From a virus, in the IMG/VR virus record IMGVR_UViG_3300008266_000335, positions 1 through 29,221 of that record: a DNA stretch of 29,221 bases; one strand, written 5' to 3'. Numbering within the stretch: the stretch's first letter is position 1; each line of letters begins with the position of its first letter. The position numbers and the translations under genes are program-made. Positions 22,978-29,221 of the stretch are shown here, piece after piece. Below the pieces are notes generated by a model. That model did not search any database. It worked only from the letters and a program-made list of their open reading frames with translations, and was not told the DNA's origin.

Positions 22978-23022
22978 CACAGAATCACCTCACCCATTGA
23001 ATTGGGTGGGGTTTTCTGGGCG
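22978..23022 (+). terminator. Rho-independent terminator, copy 1 of an identical 45-nt element
   Basis: CCTCACCCA (22988-22996) pairs with TGGGTGGGG (23003-23011), nine base pairs with one G-U, around TTGAAT; TTTTC follows. The whole 45-nt element is identical to 26083-26127. It begins 12 bases after the stop of the 116-aa gene. The T-run is short, so some readthrough to later genes is likely. Confidence 0.8.
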
Positions 23023-23036
23023 CAACACCTAAATAT

Positions 23037-23480
23037 ATGAATATCACAATCAACATCCCATCATTGGACCGTCTCTGCTCAATCCTTGAAAAAGGCATTG
23101 TCATCAACCCAACAAACTCCACCGGCATCATCCCCAGTGGTGACCAAGTCACACCGGCACCGGAGGTCACCACTGACCCTGTGCCAGTCACACCCAAGGT
23201 CAAGAAAAGCAAAACACCGGCAGTCACCAAGACAACCCCTGAGTTGACCCTTGAAGACAATTCTGAGGGTGAGGAGGATGAACCAGCAACACTGGTGGTC
23301 AAAGCACCCACTGTTGAAAGTCTCACCAACCTTGCCAAAAAATACATCACACAAAACTCTCCTGCAGCATTGCGTGATCTCCTTGACCATGCTGGCATCA
23401 AGGGTGAGAAGATCAGCACATGCAGTCCAAAGTTTTACCCAGACATTGAGGTGGCACTGAACAATGCCCTTGATGCATAA
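23037..23480 (+). CDS. Unknown 147-aa protein with an acidic linker and helical C-terminus
   Basis: An N-terminal region (MNITINIPSLDRLCSILEKG) leads to a long Pro/Thr/Lys-rich disordered linker (about 35-75) and an acidic patch NSEGEEDEP. A helical domain follows, with SLTNLAKKYITQNSPAALRD then LLDHAGIKGEKISTCSPKFY. This C-terminal phrase (a helix, then L-L-D-x-x-G-x-x-x-x-x-x, then a tyrosine and closing helix) recurs in phage early proteins near recombination genes, whose function is unclear. The leader before ATG (CACCTAAATAT) has no Shine-Dalgarno. It follows a terminator, so it depends on readthrough or on an unseen promoter. Confidence 0.7.
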   Translation: MNITINIPSLDRLCSILEKGIVINPTNSTGIIPSGDQVTPAPEVTTDPVPVTPKVKKSKTPAVTKTTPELTLEDNSEGEEDEPATLVVKAPTVESLTNLAKKYITQNSPAALRDLLDHAGIKGEKISTCSPKFYPDIEVALNNALDA

Positions 23481-23486
23481 ACAATT

Positions 23487-23555
23487 TGCTGTGGCAGCCG
23501 GTGGGAAACACGCTCTCTGATGCTGCAACAAGTCCGGAAAAGTCCTGCCACAGCA
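23487..23555 (+). ncRNA. Possible structured RNA leader
   Basis: TGCTGTGGCAG (23487-23497) and CTGCCACAGCA (23545-23555) are exact complements, an 11-bp stem enclosing 47 bases. Just inside, CCGG at 23498 can pair with CCGG at 23534, and GTG-GGAAA-CAC forms a small inner hairpin. The element starts right after the stop of the 147-aa gene and is followed by the usual A/C leader and a small membrane protein gene. A cis-regulatory RNA or a stabilising 5' structure is possible; I could not match it to a known class. Confidence 0.45.
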
Positions 23556-23581
23556 CCCACTCACCAAACACACTGAACCAT

Positions 23582-23743
23582 ATGAACCAAGAAACAAAAA
23601 AACTGCTGGGGGTCCTACCTCACCCAATCAACAACAACCACCCCAAAGATCCACAGATGCCGGTGGTGGGTCTGCTTTTCATCTATTTCATGGGGATCCT
23701 TTCTGGCATCTCCTTCTCACTCCTTGTCTCTCTTTTCTTATGA
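23582..23743 (+). CDS. Small membrane protein (53 aa)
   Basis: The ATG at 23582 follows CACTGAACCAT, the same leader end used by the gene at 25864. The first half is polar (MNQETKKLLGVLPHPINNN) and the last 26 residues form one transmembrane helix with small residues (VVGLLFIYFMGILSGISFS). The protein ends LVSLFL directly at the membrane, so an N-in or N-out bitopic protein is predicted. ATGA at 23740-23743 couples it to the alanine-repeat gene. A holin-like, superinfection-exclusion or host-takeover role is conceivable, but nothing decides it. Confidence 0.65.
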   Translation: MNQETKKLLGVLPHPINNNHPKDPQMPVVGLLFIYFMGILSGISFSLLVSLFL

Positions 23744-24309
23744 GTGCAGACTACACCATCACAGAGTTTTGCCAGACACACAATGCTTGCAAATCCGGCA
23801 GAGACTGGGCAATGCAAAACTGCCAGACCATGCAAGAAGTGTGGCAAAAAGCATCACCACAAGACCTCATCTGGGTTGCCATTCGCAAGGGTGTCTTGAC
23901 TGACAAAGAACTGCGTCTGTTTGCAGTTTTCTGTGCCAGACAAAACCAGCACTTGTTGACAGACCCACGCAGTCTGGCAGCAATTGAGGTTGCAGAAAAA
24001 TATGCAATGGGGGATGCAACAGATGCAGAGTTGTCTGATGCTGCTGATCGTGCTGCTGCTGCTGCTGATGCTGATGCTGATGCTGCTGATGCTGCTCGTG
24101 CTGCTGCTCGTGCTGCTGCTGCTGCTGCTGCTCGTGCTGCTGCTGCTGCTGATGCTGCTCGTGCTGCTGCTCGTGCTGCTGCTGCTGCTGCTGCTGCTGC
24201 TGATGCTGCTGCTCGTGCTGCTGCTGCTGATGCTCGTGCTGCTGCTGCTGCTCGTGCTACTCAAGTTGGCTATTTACTCAAAAACACAATGCCAAATTTT
24301 TCAAAGTAA
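23740..24309 (+). CDS. Alanine-repeat protein resembling repeat-companion/immunity-type proteins
   Basis: The product has 189 aa. The first 98 residues contain PQDLIWVAIRKG, KELRLFAVFCAR and DPRSLAAIEVAEKYAMGDAT. I recognise this order (W, then L-R-L-F-A-x-x-C-A-R, then D-x-R-S and E-x-A-E-x-Y-x-x-G) from proteins common in planctomycetes, Verrucomicrobia and some phages, where it precedes Ala-rich tails. Residues 100-173 are only Ala, Asp and Arg and would form a long alanine helix. All 74 codons in it are GCT, GAT or CGT, unlike the GCA preference elsewhere (separate repeat entry). Function unknown; some relatives are labelled putative immunity proteins. Confidence 0.7.
   Translation: MSADYTITEFCQTHNACKSGRDWAMQNCQTMQEVWQKASPQDLIWVAIRKGVLTDKELRLFAVFCARQNQHLLTDPRSLAAIEVAEKYAMGDATDAELSDAADRAAAAADADADAADAARAAARAAAAAAARAAAAADAARAAARAAAAAAAAADAAARAAAADARAAAAARATQVGYLLKNTMPNFSK
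24037..24258 (+). repeat. 222-bp GCT/GAT/CGT triplet tract
   Basis: Seventy-four consecutive codons are GCT, with scattered GAT and CGT, all in the Ala frame of the host gene. Sub-blocks such as GCTCGTGCTGCT recur, so the tract has grown by slippage or unequal recombination. The reverse strand reads AGC repeats. Length is expected to vary between relatives. Confidence 0.95.
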
Positions 24310-24536
24310 TGGTTACAACATCAACACAACTCAAACTGCCACAGGGCAAAATCAATGTCAGGTTCCGTCAAATGAGAGGTGTCTGGCAGGTGTTTGCAGG
24401 ACACAACTACCTAGATGGTGCAAATGCAGACACCCCCACTGAGGCATTGGCAGAACTCACCCGACAATACAACGTGCCATCCGGCACACCTGCAACCATT
24501 CACAACCTACAATTCACCAAAATCATCACACTATGA
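24309..24536 (+). CDS. Unknown 75-aa protein
   Basis: I do not recognise this protein. It has the profile of a small beta-alpha-beta domain: a strand (GKINVRFRQMRGVWQVFAG), an acidic loop, a helix (TPTEALAELTRQY) and a final strand. Small phage ORFs of this shape are common and usually of unknown role. The ATG begins on the last base of the preceding stop codon (TAATG), and its stop overlaps the nuclease start by four bases (ATGA), so it is translated between them in one transcript. Confidence 0.65.
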   Translation: MVTTSTQLKLPQGKINVRFRQMRGVWQVFAGHNYLDGANADTPTEALAELTRQYNVPSGTPATIHNLQFTKIITL

Positions 24537-25768
24537 ACACACCACCAGAAAATTCACACTATGCATGGGGGGCATCTGCCTCAAAACAGTGGCGCGGATG
24601 TGCCGGATCTGTGGCATTCATTGCAGAATGCAAGGAGGCAGGATTGATCCCAGACAAGGTTGACACTGCATACAGTCTGGAAGGCACAGAGGCACACAAC
24701 TGGGCAGACCGGTGTCTCAAGGGTGAGATCCTCCGGTCTGACATCCCAGAGTCTTTTCTTGAGCATCTGGGTGGATACCTTGACTATGCAGAGGAGTTGA
24801 AACAGACACACACTGACCCCTTTGTGATGACTGAGGCAAAGGTGCCACTTTACTACAACAAGAGTGTGCATGGCACCATTGACTATGCTGTTGCCAGTGC
24901 CAAGGGCATCAACATCCTTGATCTCAAGTATGGGGTGGGTGAGAAGGTCAGTGCAGAAGGAAATGACCAGTTGACCATCTATGCCATCTCTCTGGTGGAG
25001 TTGCTACAGTCACAGGGTCATGTGTTTAGCAAGACCACCCCAGTCACCATGGCAATCTATCAACCACGGCACCACTCATTTGATGGCACACCAGAAGTGT
25101 GGACCATCAGTCTGGTGGAGTTGATGCTTGTGAGAGGTGAACAGATCCTTGAGTCATACCTGCAGAGCAAAGCAGCAGACGCATCCATGCTCACCCCCTC
25201 ATATGATGCTTGCAGGTTCTGTGATGCTCGCAGAGTTTGCCCCACCAGAATGGGTGCCATGTTTGAGGGCATCCCCGAGGAGGTCAATCCACTCTCTCCG
25301 GCATTTGACCCACATGAGGCACTGGTCCTGCACATCACTGATGAGGTGCGTGTGAGAGTGGCACAGAAGGCAAAGGAGATCAAAGCATTTCTGGATGACC
25401 TCAATGATGACTCACTGGAGATGATTGAGAATGGCAAGACCATTGCCGGTCTGAAAACAATTGATGGTGGCAAGGGCAACAGACGGTGGACCAGTGAGGC
25501 AGAGGTTGACAAGTTGCTCAGAAAGATCCCAGCCGCAGAAAAATTTGCACCCAAAAAACTGCTCAGTCCTGCACAGATTGAGAAGGTGCTGAAAAAACAC
25601 GGCACACCATTGGAGAAACAGAACAAGAGATTCTTGAGCCGGTGGGATGCTCTGGTCACTCAACCAGAGGGATCCCCCAAACTGGTCCTGTCCTCAGACC
25701 CAAGACCGGCACGGGTCACTGGTGCTGACAATTTTGAGGATGAGGTTGCAGAGGATGACTGCCTGTAA
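24533..25768 (+). CDS. DUF2800-type nuclease (Cas4/RecB-like PD-(D/E)XK)
   Basis: The product has 411 aa. YSLEGTEAHNW gives E50 and H54, GTIDYAV gives D117, ILDLKYG gives D130 and K132, and DQLTIYA follows with its Gln: together the active-site order of PD-(D/E)XK nucleases of the RecB/Cas4 type. A cysteine set C227-x2-C230-x5-C236, perhaps with C23, could hold an iron-sulfur cluster. The gene precedes the DUF2815 single-strand binding protein and DNA polymerase, a cassette known in many phages. It may process DNA ends during recombination-linked replication. The end is acidic and closes EDDCL. Confidence 0.85.
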   Translation: MNTPPENSHYAWGASASKQWRGCAGSVAFIAECKEAGLIPDKVDTAYSLEGTEAHNWADRCLKGEILRSDIPESFLEHLGGYLDYAEELKQTHTDPFVMTEAKVPLYYNKSVHGTIDYAVASAKGINILDLKYGVGEKVSAEGNDQLTIYAISLVELLQSQGHVFSKTTPVTMAIYQPRHHSFDGTPEVWTISLVELMLVRGEQILESYLQSKAADASMLTPSYDACRFCDARRVCPTRMGAMFEGIPEEVNPLSPAFDPHEALVLHITDEVRVRVAQKAKEIKAFLDDLNDDSLEMIENGKTIAGLKTIDGGKGNRRWTSEAEVDKLLRKIPAAEKFAPKKLLSPAQIEKVLKKHGTPLEKQNKRFLSRWDALVTQPEGSPKLVLSSDPRPARVTGADNFEDEVAEDDCL

Positions 25769-25788
25769 AAAATAGTTCAAAATAAATC

Positions 25789-25817
25789 TGGACAGTGTCT
25801 GAACAATCCAGTATGCT
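25789..25817 (+). promoter_or_regulatory. Candidate sigma70-like promoter of moron unit 2
   Basis: TGGACA and TATGCT are separated by 17 bases, a fair match to sigma70 boxes. CTGGA and TCCAG form an inverted repeat across the -35 region and spacer. The transcript would carry CCGCC and AAGGCACTGAACCAAA like unit 1, then CACACTGAACCAT before the ATG at 25864. Confidence 0.5.
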
Positions 25818-25863
25818 GCCCCCCGCCGGAAGGCACTGAACCAAACCAAACACACTGAACCAT

Positions 25864-26076
25864 ATGACAACTACAGCACTGAAACCATACAGAGATTACA
25901 TCGCAATCATTGACAATGATGAGGCACACCCAATTGAGCTACGCGCAAGAGATGCTGCTGATGCTAAGAAAAAAGCAAGGCGTTACATGAGTGATGTGGT
26001 TGGTCACTCTGTCAAGTATGAGGGTCCCTACAATCTCAAGGTCAGACTCGCAACCCCAGAAGCACCACAAGATTGA
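25864..26076 (+). CDS. Unknown 70-aa protein in moron-like unit 2
   Basis: I do not recognise a specific family. It starts with a strand (YRDYIAIIDNDEAHPIELRA) followed by a basic helix (ARDAADAKKKARRYMSDVVG) and two more strands. The beta-alpha-beta shape with A-x-x-A-x-K-K-A-R is common among tiny phage proteins. It has its own candidate promoter and an identical terminator to unit 1 seven bases after its stop. It lies between the nuclease and the single-strand binding protein genes. An accessory role is inferred from the unit structure only. Confidence 0.7.
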   Translation: MTTTALKPYRDYIAIIDNDEAHPIELRARDAADAKKKARRYMSDVVGHSVKYEGPYNLKVRLATPEAPQD

Positions 26077-26082
26077 CCCACT

Positions 26083-26127
26083 CACAGAATCACCTCACCC
26101 ATTGAATTGGGTGGGGTTTTCTGGGCG
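26083..26127 (+). terminator. Rho-independent terminator, copy 2 of the 45-nt element
   Basis: The element is base-for-base identical to 22978-23022: a nine-pair stem (26093-26101 with 26108-26116), TTGAAT loop and TTTTC. Flanking sequence is unrelated on both sides, so the element as such has been copied or exchanged. It is followed after 56 bases by the next gene. Confidence 0.8.
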
Positions 26128-26183
26128 AAGGGTGGCACCTTGTCACTCTGACCAAATCAAACAAACTGAACCAAACACATATT

Positions 26184-26801
26184 ATGCAAGTTAAAATCAA
26201 AAACGTCCGGCTGAGTTTTTCCAACCTCCGCAAACCCTACACCCCCAAGACTGGGGATCCAAAATACACCTTCACCGGCATCTGCTCTGCTGACACCACT
26301 GTGGAGGCAACCATTGATGACAAGAAGGTCTGTGTGCCAAGCACAGACTTTGAGAAAGTCATTCTGGCAGCAATCTGCAAAGACAAGTGGGGCAAAACCC
26401 CCGCCAAGTTGGAGATGTATGCTTACAGCAAAGCAGACCAGCAGGTGGGCAGTCGTGGTGCCAAGATCAATGAGGATGGTGAGTATTATGATGGGTACAC
26501 CAAAGACACCATGTTTTTCTCCGCTGGCACCAAAGTGGAGGATGCCCCCAATGGGATCCTCATTGTGGACCAGAAACGTCAACCACTGCCAGCATCCTCT
26601 GGGATGCCGGTGAATGGTGACTACGTCAATGCCATCATCAACATTTTTGCCTATGAGTATGAGGGCAAAAAGGGCATCAGTGCCAGCATTGAGGCAGTGC
26701 AATATCTCCGCAAAGGTGAGGCATTTGGCACTGCCAAGGTGACTGTTGATGCCTTTGATGATGAGGAGATGGAGGATCTTGACGCAGATGACAGTATCTG
26801 A
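26184..26801 (+). CDS. DUF2815-type single-strand DNA binding protein
   Basis: This 205-aa beta-rich protein starts VKIKNVRLSFSNLRKPYTP and includes KYTFTGIC, a DKWGKTPAK phrase, YDGYTKDTMFFSAG, a central VNAIINIFAYEYEGKKGISA and then EAVQYLRKGEAFG. This is the DUF2815 pattern, related to the T7 gp2.5 OB-fold family. The last 15 residues are strongly acidic (FDDEEMEDLDADDSI), as in gp2.5 and SSB tails that touch polymerase and other replication proteins. It lies between the DUF2800 nuclease and the polymerase. The leader CTGAACCAAACACATATT has no Shine-Dalgarno. Confidence 0.85.
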   Translation: MQVKIKNVRLSFSNLRKPYTPKTGDPKYTFTGICSADTTVEATIDDKKVCVPSTDFEKVILAAICKDKWGKTPAKLEMYAYSKADQQVGSRGAKINEDGEYYDGYTKDTMFFSAGTKVEDAPNGILIVDQKRQPLPASSGMPVNGDYVNAIINIFAYEYEGKKGISASIEAVQYLRKGEAFGTAKVTVDAFDDEEMEDLDADDSI

Positions 26802-26874
26802 TCACTACCCTGCCACCCTGCCCAGCATTGGGTGGGGTGGTGGGGACACCACAACCACTGACCAGACCACCACC

Positions 26875-27123
26875 ATGGATCCCACAGAAGAAAAAATCAA
26901 ACAATACATCAAAGCAATCCACCACCTCTGTCAGAATGACAATGATGGGAAACGCTATCTGCGCGAGCAGTTGGCATCTTACAACTTGCTGCCAGACCAT
27001 CAGCAAGAGAAAATTGATGAGTTGCAAGAGGAGGTTGAGAATCTCAATGACCAGATCAAAGATCTCAAGTCTGAGCTTGCTGATTTTGCAAATGGTCTGG
27101 CAACATCTGCTGACCAAGACTGA
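26875..27123 (+). CDS. Small coiled-coil protein (82 aa)
   Basis: The ATG at 26875 follows ACCAGACCACCACC, an A/C leader like its neighbours. Earlier start codons in the same frame overlap the preceding gene. The N-terminal half is helical with an IHHLCQNDNDGKRYL phrase. Residues about 46-75 form a clear heptad coiled coil (KIDELQEEVENLNDQIKDLK). It ends 13 bases before the polymerase start and could be a small partner or dimerisation adaptor of the replisome. No family is recognised. Confidence 0.65.
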   Translation: MDPTEEKIKQYIKAIHHLCQNDNDGKRYLREQLASYNLLPDHQQEKIDELQEEVENLNDQIKDLKSELADFANGLATSADQD

Positions 27124-27136
27124 ACACCCAGACCAC

Positions 27137-29221
27137 ATGACCACACCAGACACCTACCATCTTGATTTTGAGACATTCTCACCAGAGGATCTCAAGTCTG
27201 TGGGCGCATTCAAATATGCAGCACACCCAGAGACAGAGATTCTTGTGGTGGCAATTGCCAAGAATGATGAGACACCACTGGTGTGGTCAGTTCTGGATGA
27301 CAACATTGACGCATTGATGTTGCTGTCAGAAGCAGTGCAGAGTGGTGCAGCAATCTGGGCGCATAATGCCCAGTTTGAGTTTGCCATCACCAAGCACCTA
27401 TTTGCCAAGACCTTTGGCATGACTCCACCGGCACTGACCCAGTGGCACTGCACAGCAGCACTGTGCAGGTTGGCAGCAATCCCATCCTCACTGGCAGGTG
27501 CCGGTGATTTTCTTGAGATCCCCATGCCCAAAGACAAGGATGGGGTCAAACTCATCCAGCAGTTCTGCTGCCCACGCAAACCCACCAAGGGTGACCCACG
27601 CACACGCATTCATGCAGCAGATGCACCGGAGGAGTTCCAGAGGTTCATTGACTACTGTGTGCGCGATGTGGAGGCAGAGAGACTGGTCCACACGGCACTG
27701 GGCAGACTGGCAAAGCAGTCACACCCCACCACCGCACACTTTCACGCAGACCTCAGGATGAATGACAGAGGCATCCCACTCAACATTGATGCCCTGCGTC
27801 ACGCAGAAAGTCTCATTGGTGAATACACCAGCAGACTGATTCCAATTTTCCAATCTCAGGTGGCACACCCCACTGATGTGATCACCCTGCCGGTCACCAA
27901 ACTACGCAAAGCACCCAAGCAGGTCAGCATCACTGCTGGGTTCAACCCATCGCAAAATGAGATGATGCAGTGCTGGTTGAGGGGCAGAGGTTTTACTGGC
28001 AAGGATCTGCAAGCAGACACTGTGACTGCGTGGTTGACCCCACCACTGAGGGACAGATTGACCCCAGAGGCAGTGGCAGCATTGACCACATATTCACTCA
28101 TTGGATCAGCAGCAGTCAAGAAGATCCCTGCCATGCTCCAGATGGCAGAGGCAGATGGTCATGTGAGAGGTGCCTTGATGATCTATGGAGCAGAGAGAAC
28201 ACACCGGTGGACCGGCAAAGGGATCCAACCACAGAACTATGCCAGACCCACAATCTCCTTCTCTGATCTGGCATATGCTTGTGTATGTGCCGGTGCCAGC
28301 ATTGATGAACTGGAAGCACTCTTTGGTGACCTGTTTCAAGTCATGATCTCTGTGATCCGCAACTTTATTCAGCCCACCACCGGCATGGTGCTGCAAGCAG
28401 ACTACTCTGCTATTGAGGCAAGGGTGGCACCATGGTTGGTGGGTGAGGAGAGGACCCTGCAAAAGTTCAGAGAAAATGCCCCCATCTATGAGATCATGGC
28501 ATCCATGATCTTTGGCAAACCAGTTGGTGAGATCACCAAGGATGAGAGGTTCATTGGCAAGCAAGCAGTGTTGGGTTGCTCCTACAACATGGGCAGACCC
28601 AAATTCAGAGCAACCTGTGAGTCTTACGGATTCACACCCACCCCACAGATGGTTGCTGACTACAAACCAAGGCACAAGGCATTCATTGATGGCAAGGATC
28701 CAAAAGCCATGGGGTGGAAAACTCTGGACCCACAGACCCCAGAGGAGTGGGCAAATTTTTGTTATGATGATCTGGCAGACCGTGCGGTCAGCAGTTGGAG
28801 AAAAGCCAACCCCATTGTGGTCAACAGTTGGAGGCAGTTGGATGATGCTGCCAAGGCAGCAATCAACACACCCACCACTATGCACACAGTTGGCAAGTTG
28901 ACCCTTGCCACAATCCCCATTGCCAACTTCACTGCCCTTTGCATCAAGTTGCCCTCTGGTCATTACTTGATGTACCCAAAAGCAGAGGTGGTGCCAAATG
29001 AGAAAAGGACAGACACCCAGATGCACATTTATGGCACCCAGATCCGTTTCTGGGGGGTGATCCCCAACACCGGTGGCACATGGGGATGGTGCTACACCTA
29101 TGGGGGGAAACTCCTTGAGAACTGCACCCAAGCATGTGCTGGTGACATCATGCGTGAGGGGATGCTGGCAGCAGAGGGTGCTGGTTACAAACCATTCATG
29201 CTGGTGCATGATGAGATGCTC
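27137..29221 (+). CDS. Family A DNA polymerase with 3'-5' exonuclease (partial, runs off window)
   Basis: The frame is open for 695 codons from the ATG at 27137 to the end. The exonuclease domain shows LDFETF with D10 and E12, WAHNAQFEF, and YCVRDVEAE with its Tyr and Asp, so proofreading residues are present. The polymerase domain has THRWTGKGIQPQNYARP, motif A DYSAIEARVAPW (D422), an O-helix region RFIGKQAVLGCSYNMG, and motif C VHDE (H691-D692-E693), two codons before the window ends. It is the phage replicase and follows the usual DUF2800-DUF2815 order. About the last 60 residues expected after motif C are missing only because of the cut. Confidence 0.92.
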   Translation, partial: MTTPDTYHLDFETFSPEDLKSVGAFKYAAHPETEILVVAIAKNDETPLVWSVLDDNIDALMLLSEAVQSGAAIWAHNAQFEFAITKHLFAKTFGMTPPALTQWHCTAALCRLAAIPSSLAGAGDFLEIPMPKDKDGVKLIQQFCCPRKPTKGDPRTRIHAADAPEEFQRFIDYCVRDVEAERLVHTALGRLAKQSHPTTAHFHADLRMNDRGIPLNIDALRHAESLIGEYTSRLIPIFQSQVAHPTDVITLPVTKLRKAPKQVSITAGFNPSQNEMMQCWLRGRGFTGKDLQADTVTAWLTPPLRDRLTPEAVAALTTYSLIGSAAVKKIPAMLQMAEADGHVRGALMIYGAERTHRWTGKGIQPQNYARPTISFSDLAYACVCAGASIDELEALFGDLFQVMISVIRNFIQPTTGMVLQADYSAIEARVAPWLVGEERTLQKFRENAPIYEIMASMIFGKPVGEITKDERFIGKQAVLGCSYNMGRPKFRATCESYGFTPTPQMVADYKPRHKAFIDGKDPKAMGWKTLDPQTPEEWANFCYDDLADRAVSSWRKANPIVVNSWRQLDDAAKAAINTPTTMHTVGKLTLATIPIANFTALCIKLPSGHYLMYPKAEVVPNEKRTDTQMHIYGTQIRFWGVIPNTGGTWGWCYTYGGKLLENCTQACAGDIMREGMLAAEGAGYKPFMLVHDEML

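Noticed and set aside
23487-23555. Hammerhead ribozyme
   Set aside because: CTGATG and GGAAAA occur, but the seventh core base is C instead of A, no stem II can be drawn and the outer stem does not join the core correctly.
24037-24258. CRISPR-like repeat array
   Set aside because: The tract is an in-frame triplet repeat without spacers; the 18-bp collagen repeat at 2045 is likewise a coding tandem repeat.
28106-29209. 367-codon minus-strand open frame opposite the polymerase
   Set aside because: The polymerase frame carries all family motifs; the opposite frame is rich in Cys, His and Trp and is a shadow.

Overview
This window is part of a tailed double-stranded DNA bacteriophage genome (or a prophage). 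Apart from about 0.8 kb in the middle it is almost entirely coding. No tRNA, rRNA, integrase, transposase or cellular housekeeping gene is visible. Two gene blocks diverge from a repeat-rich non-coding region at about 19.34-20.14 kb. Everything to its left (1-19336) is read on the minus strand and encodes the virion. Everything to its right (20144-29221) is read on the plus strand and encodes replication and recombination proteins plus small unknown genes.

The virion block, in transcription order (right to left), is: a small winged-helix protein, a MuF-like minor head protein with a C-terminal HEITH metallopeptidase-like domain, a small unknown, small and large terminase, a Mu gp29-type portal, an 84-aa portal-associated ORF, a Mu gpG-like protein, a Mu I-like protease/scaffold, the major capsid protein, a probable capsid cement protein, gp36-like and gp37-like connectors, a tail tube protein, a tail protein with a repeat-type beta domain, a short tape-measure protein, a tail hub-like protein, a beta-rich tail protein with two internal repeats, a glycosyltransferase-like protein, a small baseplate-like protein, a collagen-repeat tail fibre, a predicted lipoprotein and two unknowns. 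The head genes follow phage Mu in content and mostly in order. No contractile sheath is visible and the tape measure is short, so a siphovirus-like virion is inferred. Most genes overlap by four bases (ATGA), suggesting translational coupling.

The replication block holds a primase/SF3 helicase, a DUF2800-type (Cas4/RecB-like) nuclease, a DUF2815 (gp2.5-like) single-strand DNA binding protein and a family A DNA polymerase with a proofreading exonuclease, cut by the window edge. Between them are small ORFs. Two of these (22615-22965 and 25864-26076) each sit in a self-contained unit with a similar promoter, a near-identical untranslated leader and an identical 45-nt terminator. These look like moron cassettes and are the best candidates for uncharacterised accessory functions.

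Three genome-wide features stand out. From about 2.2 kb to the right end, CpG is strongly depleted and a large share of the remaining CpGs lie inside CCGG; left of 2.2 kb CpG is ordinary, so the fibre/lipoprotein end looks recently exchanged. I found no GGCC anywhere by eye. Many start codons lack a Shine-Dalgarno sequence and instead follow an A/C-rich leader, which suggests a host that initiates translation without strong SD pairing (for example Bacteroidota, Verrucomicrobiota or Planctomycetota). An alanine-repeat protein that resembles planctomycete/verrucomicrobial repeat-companion proteins points weakly the same way. The host assignment is an inference only.
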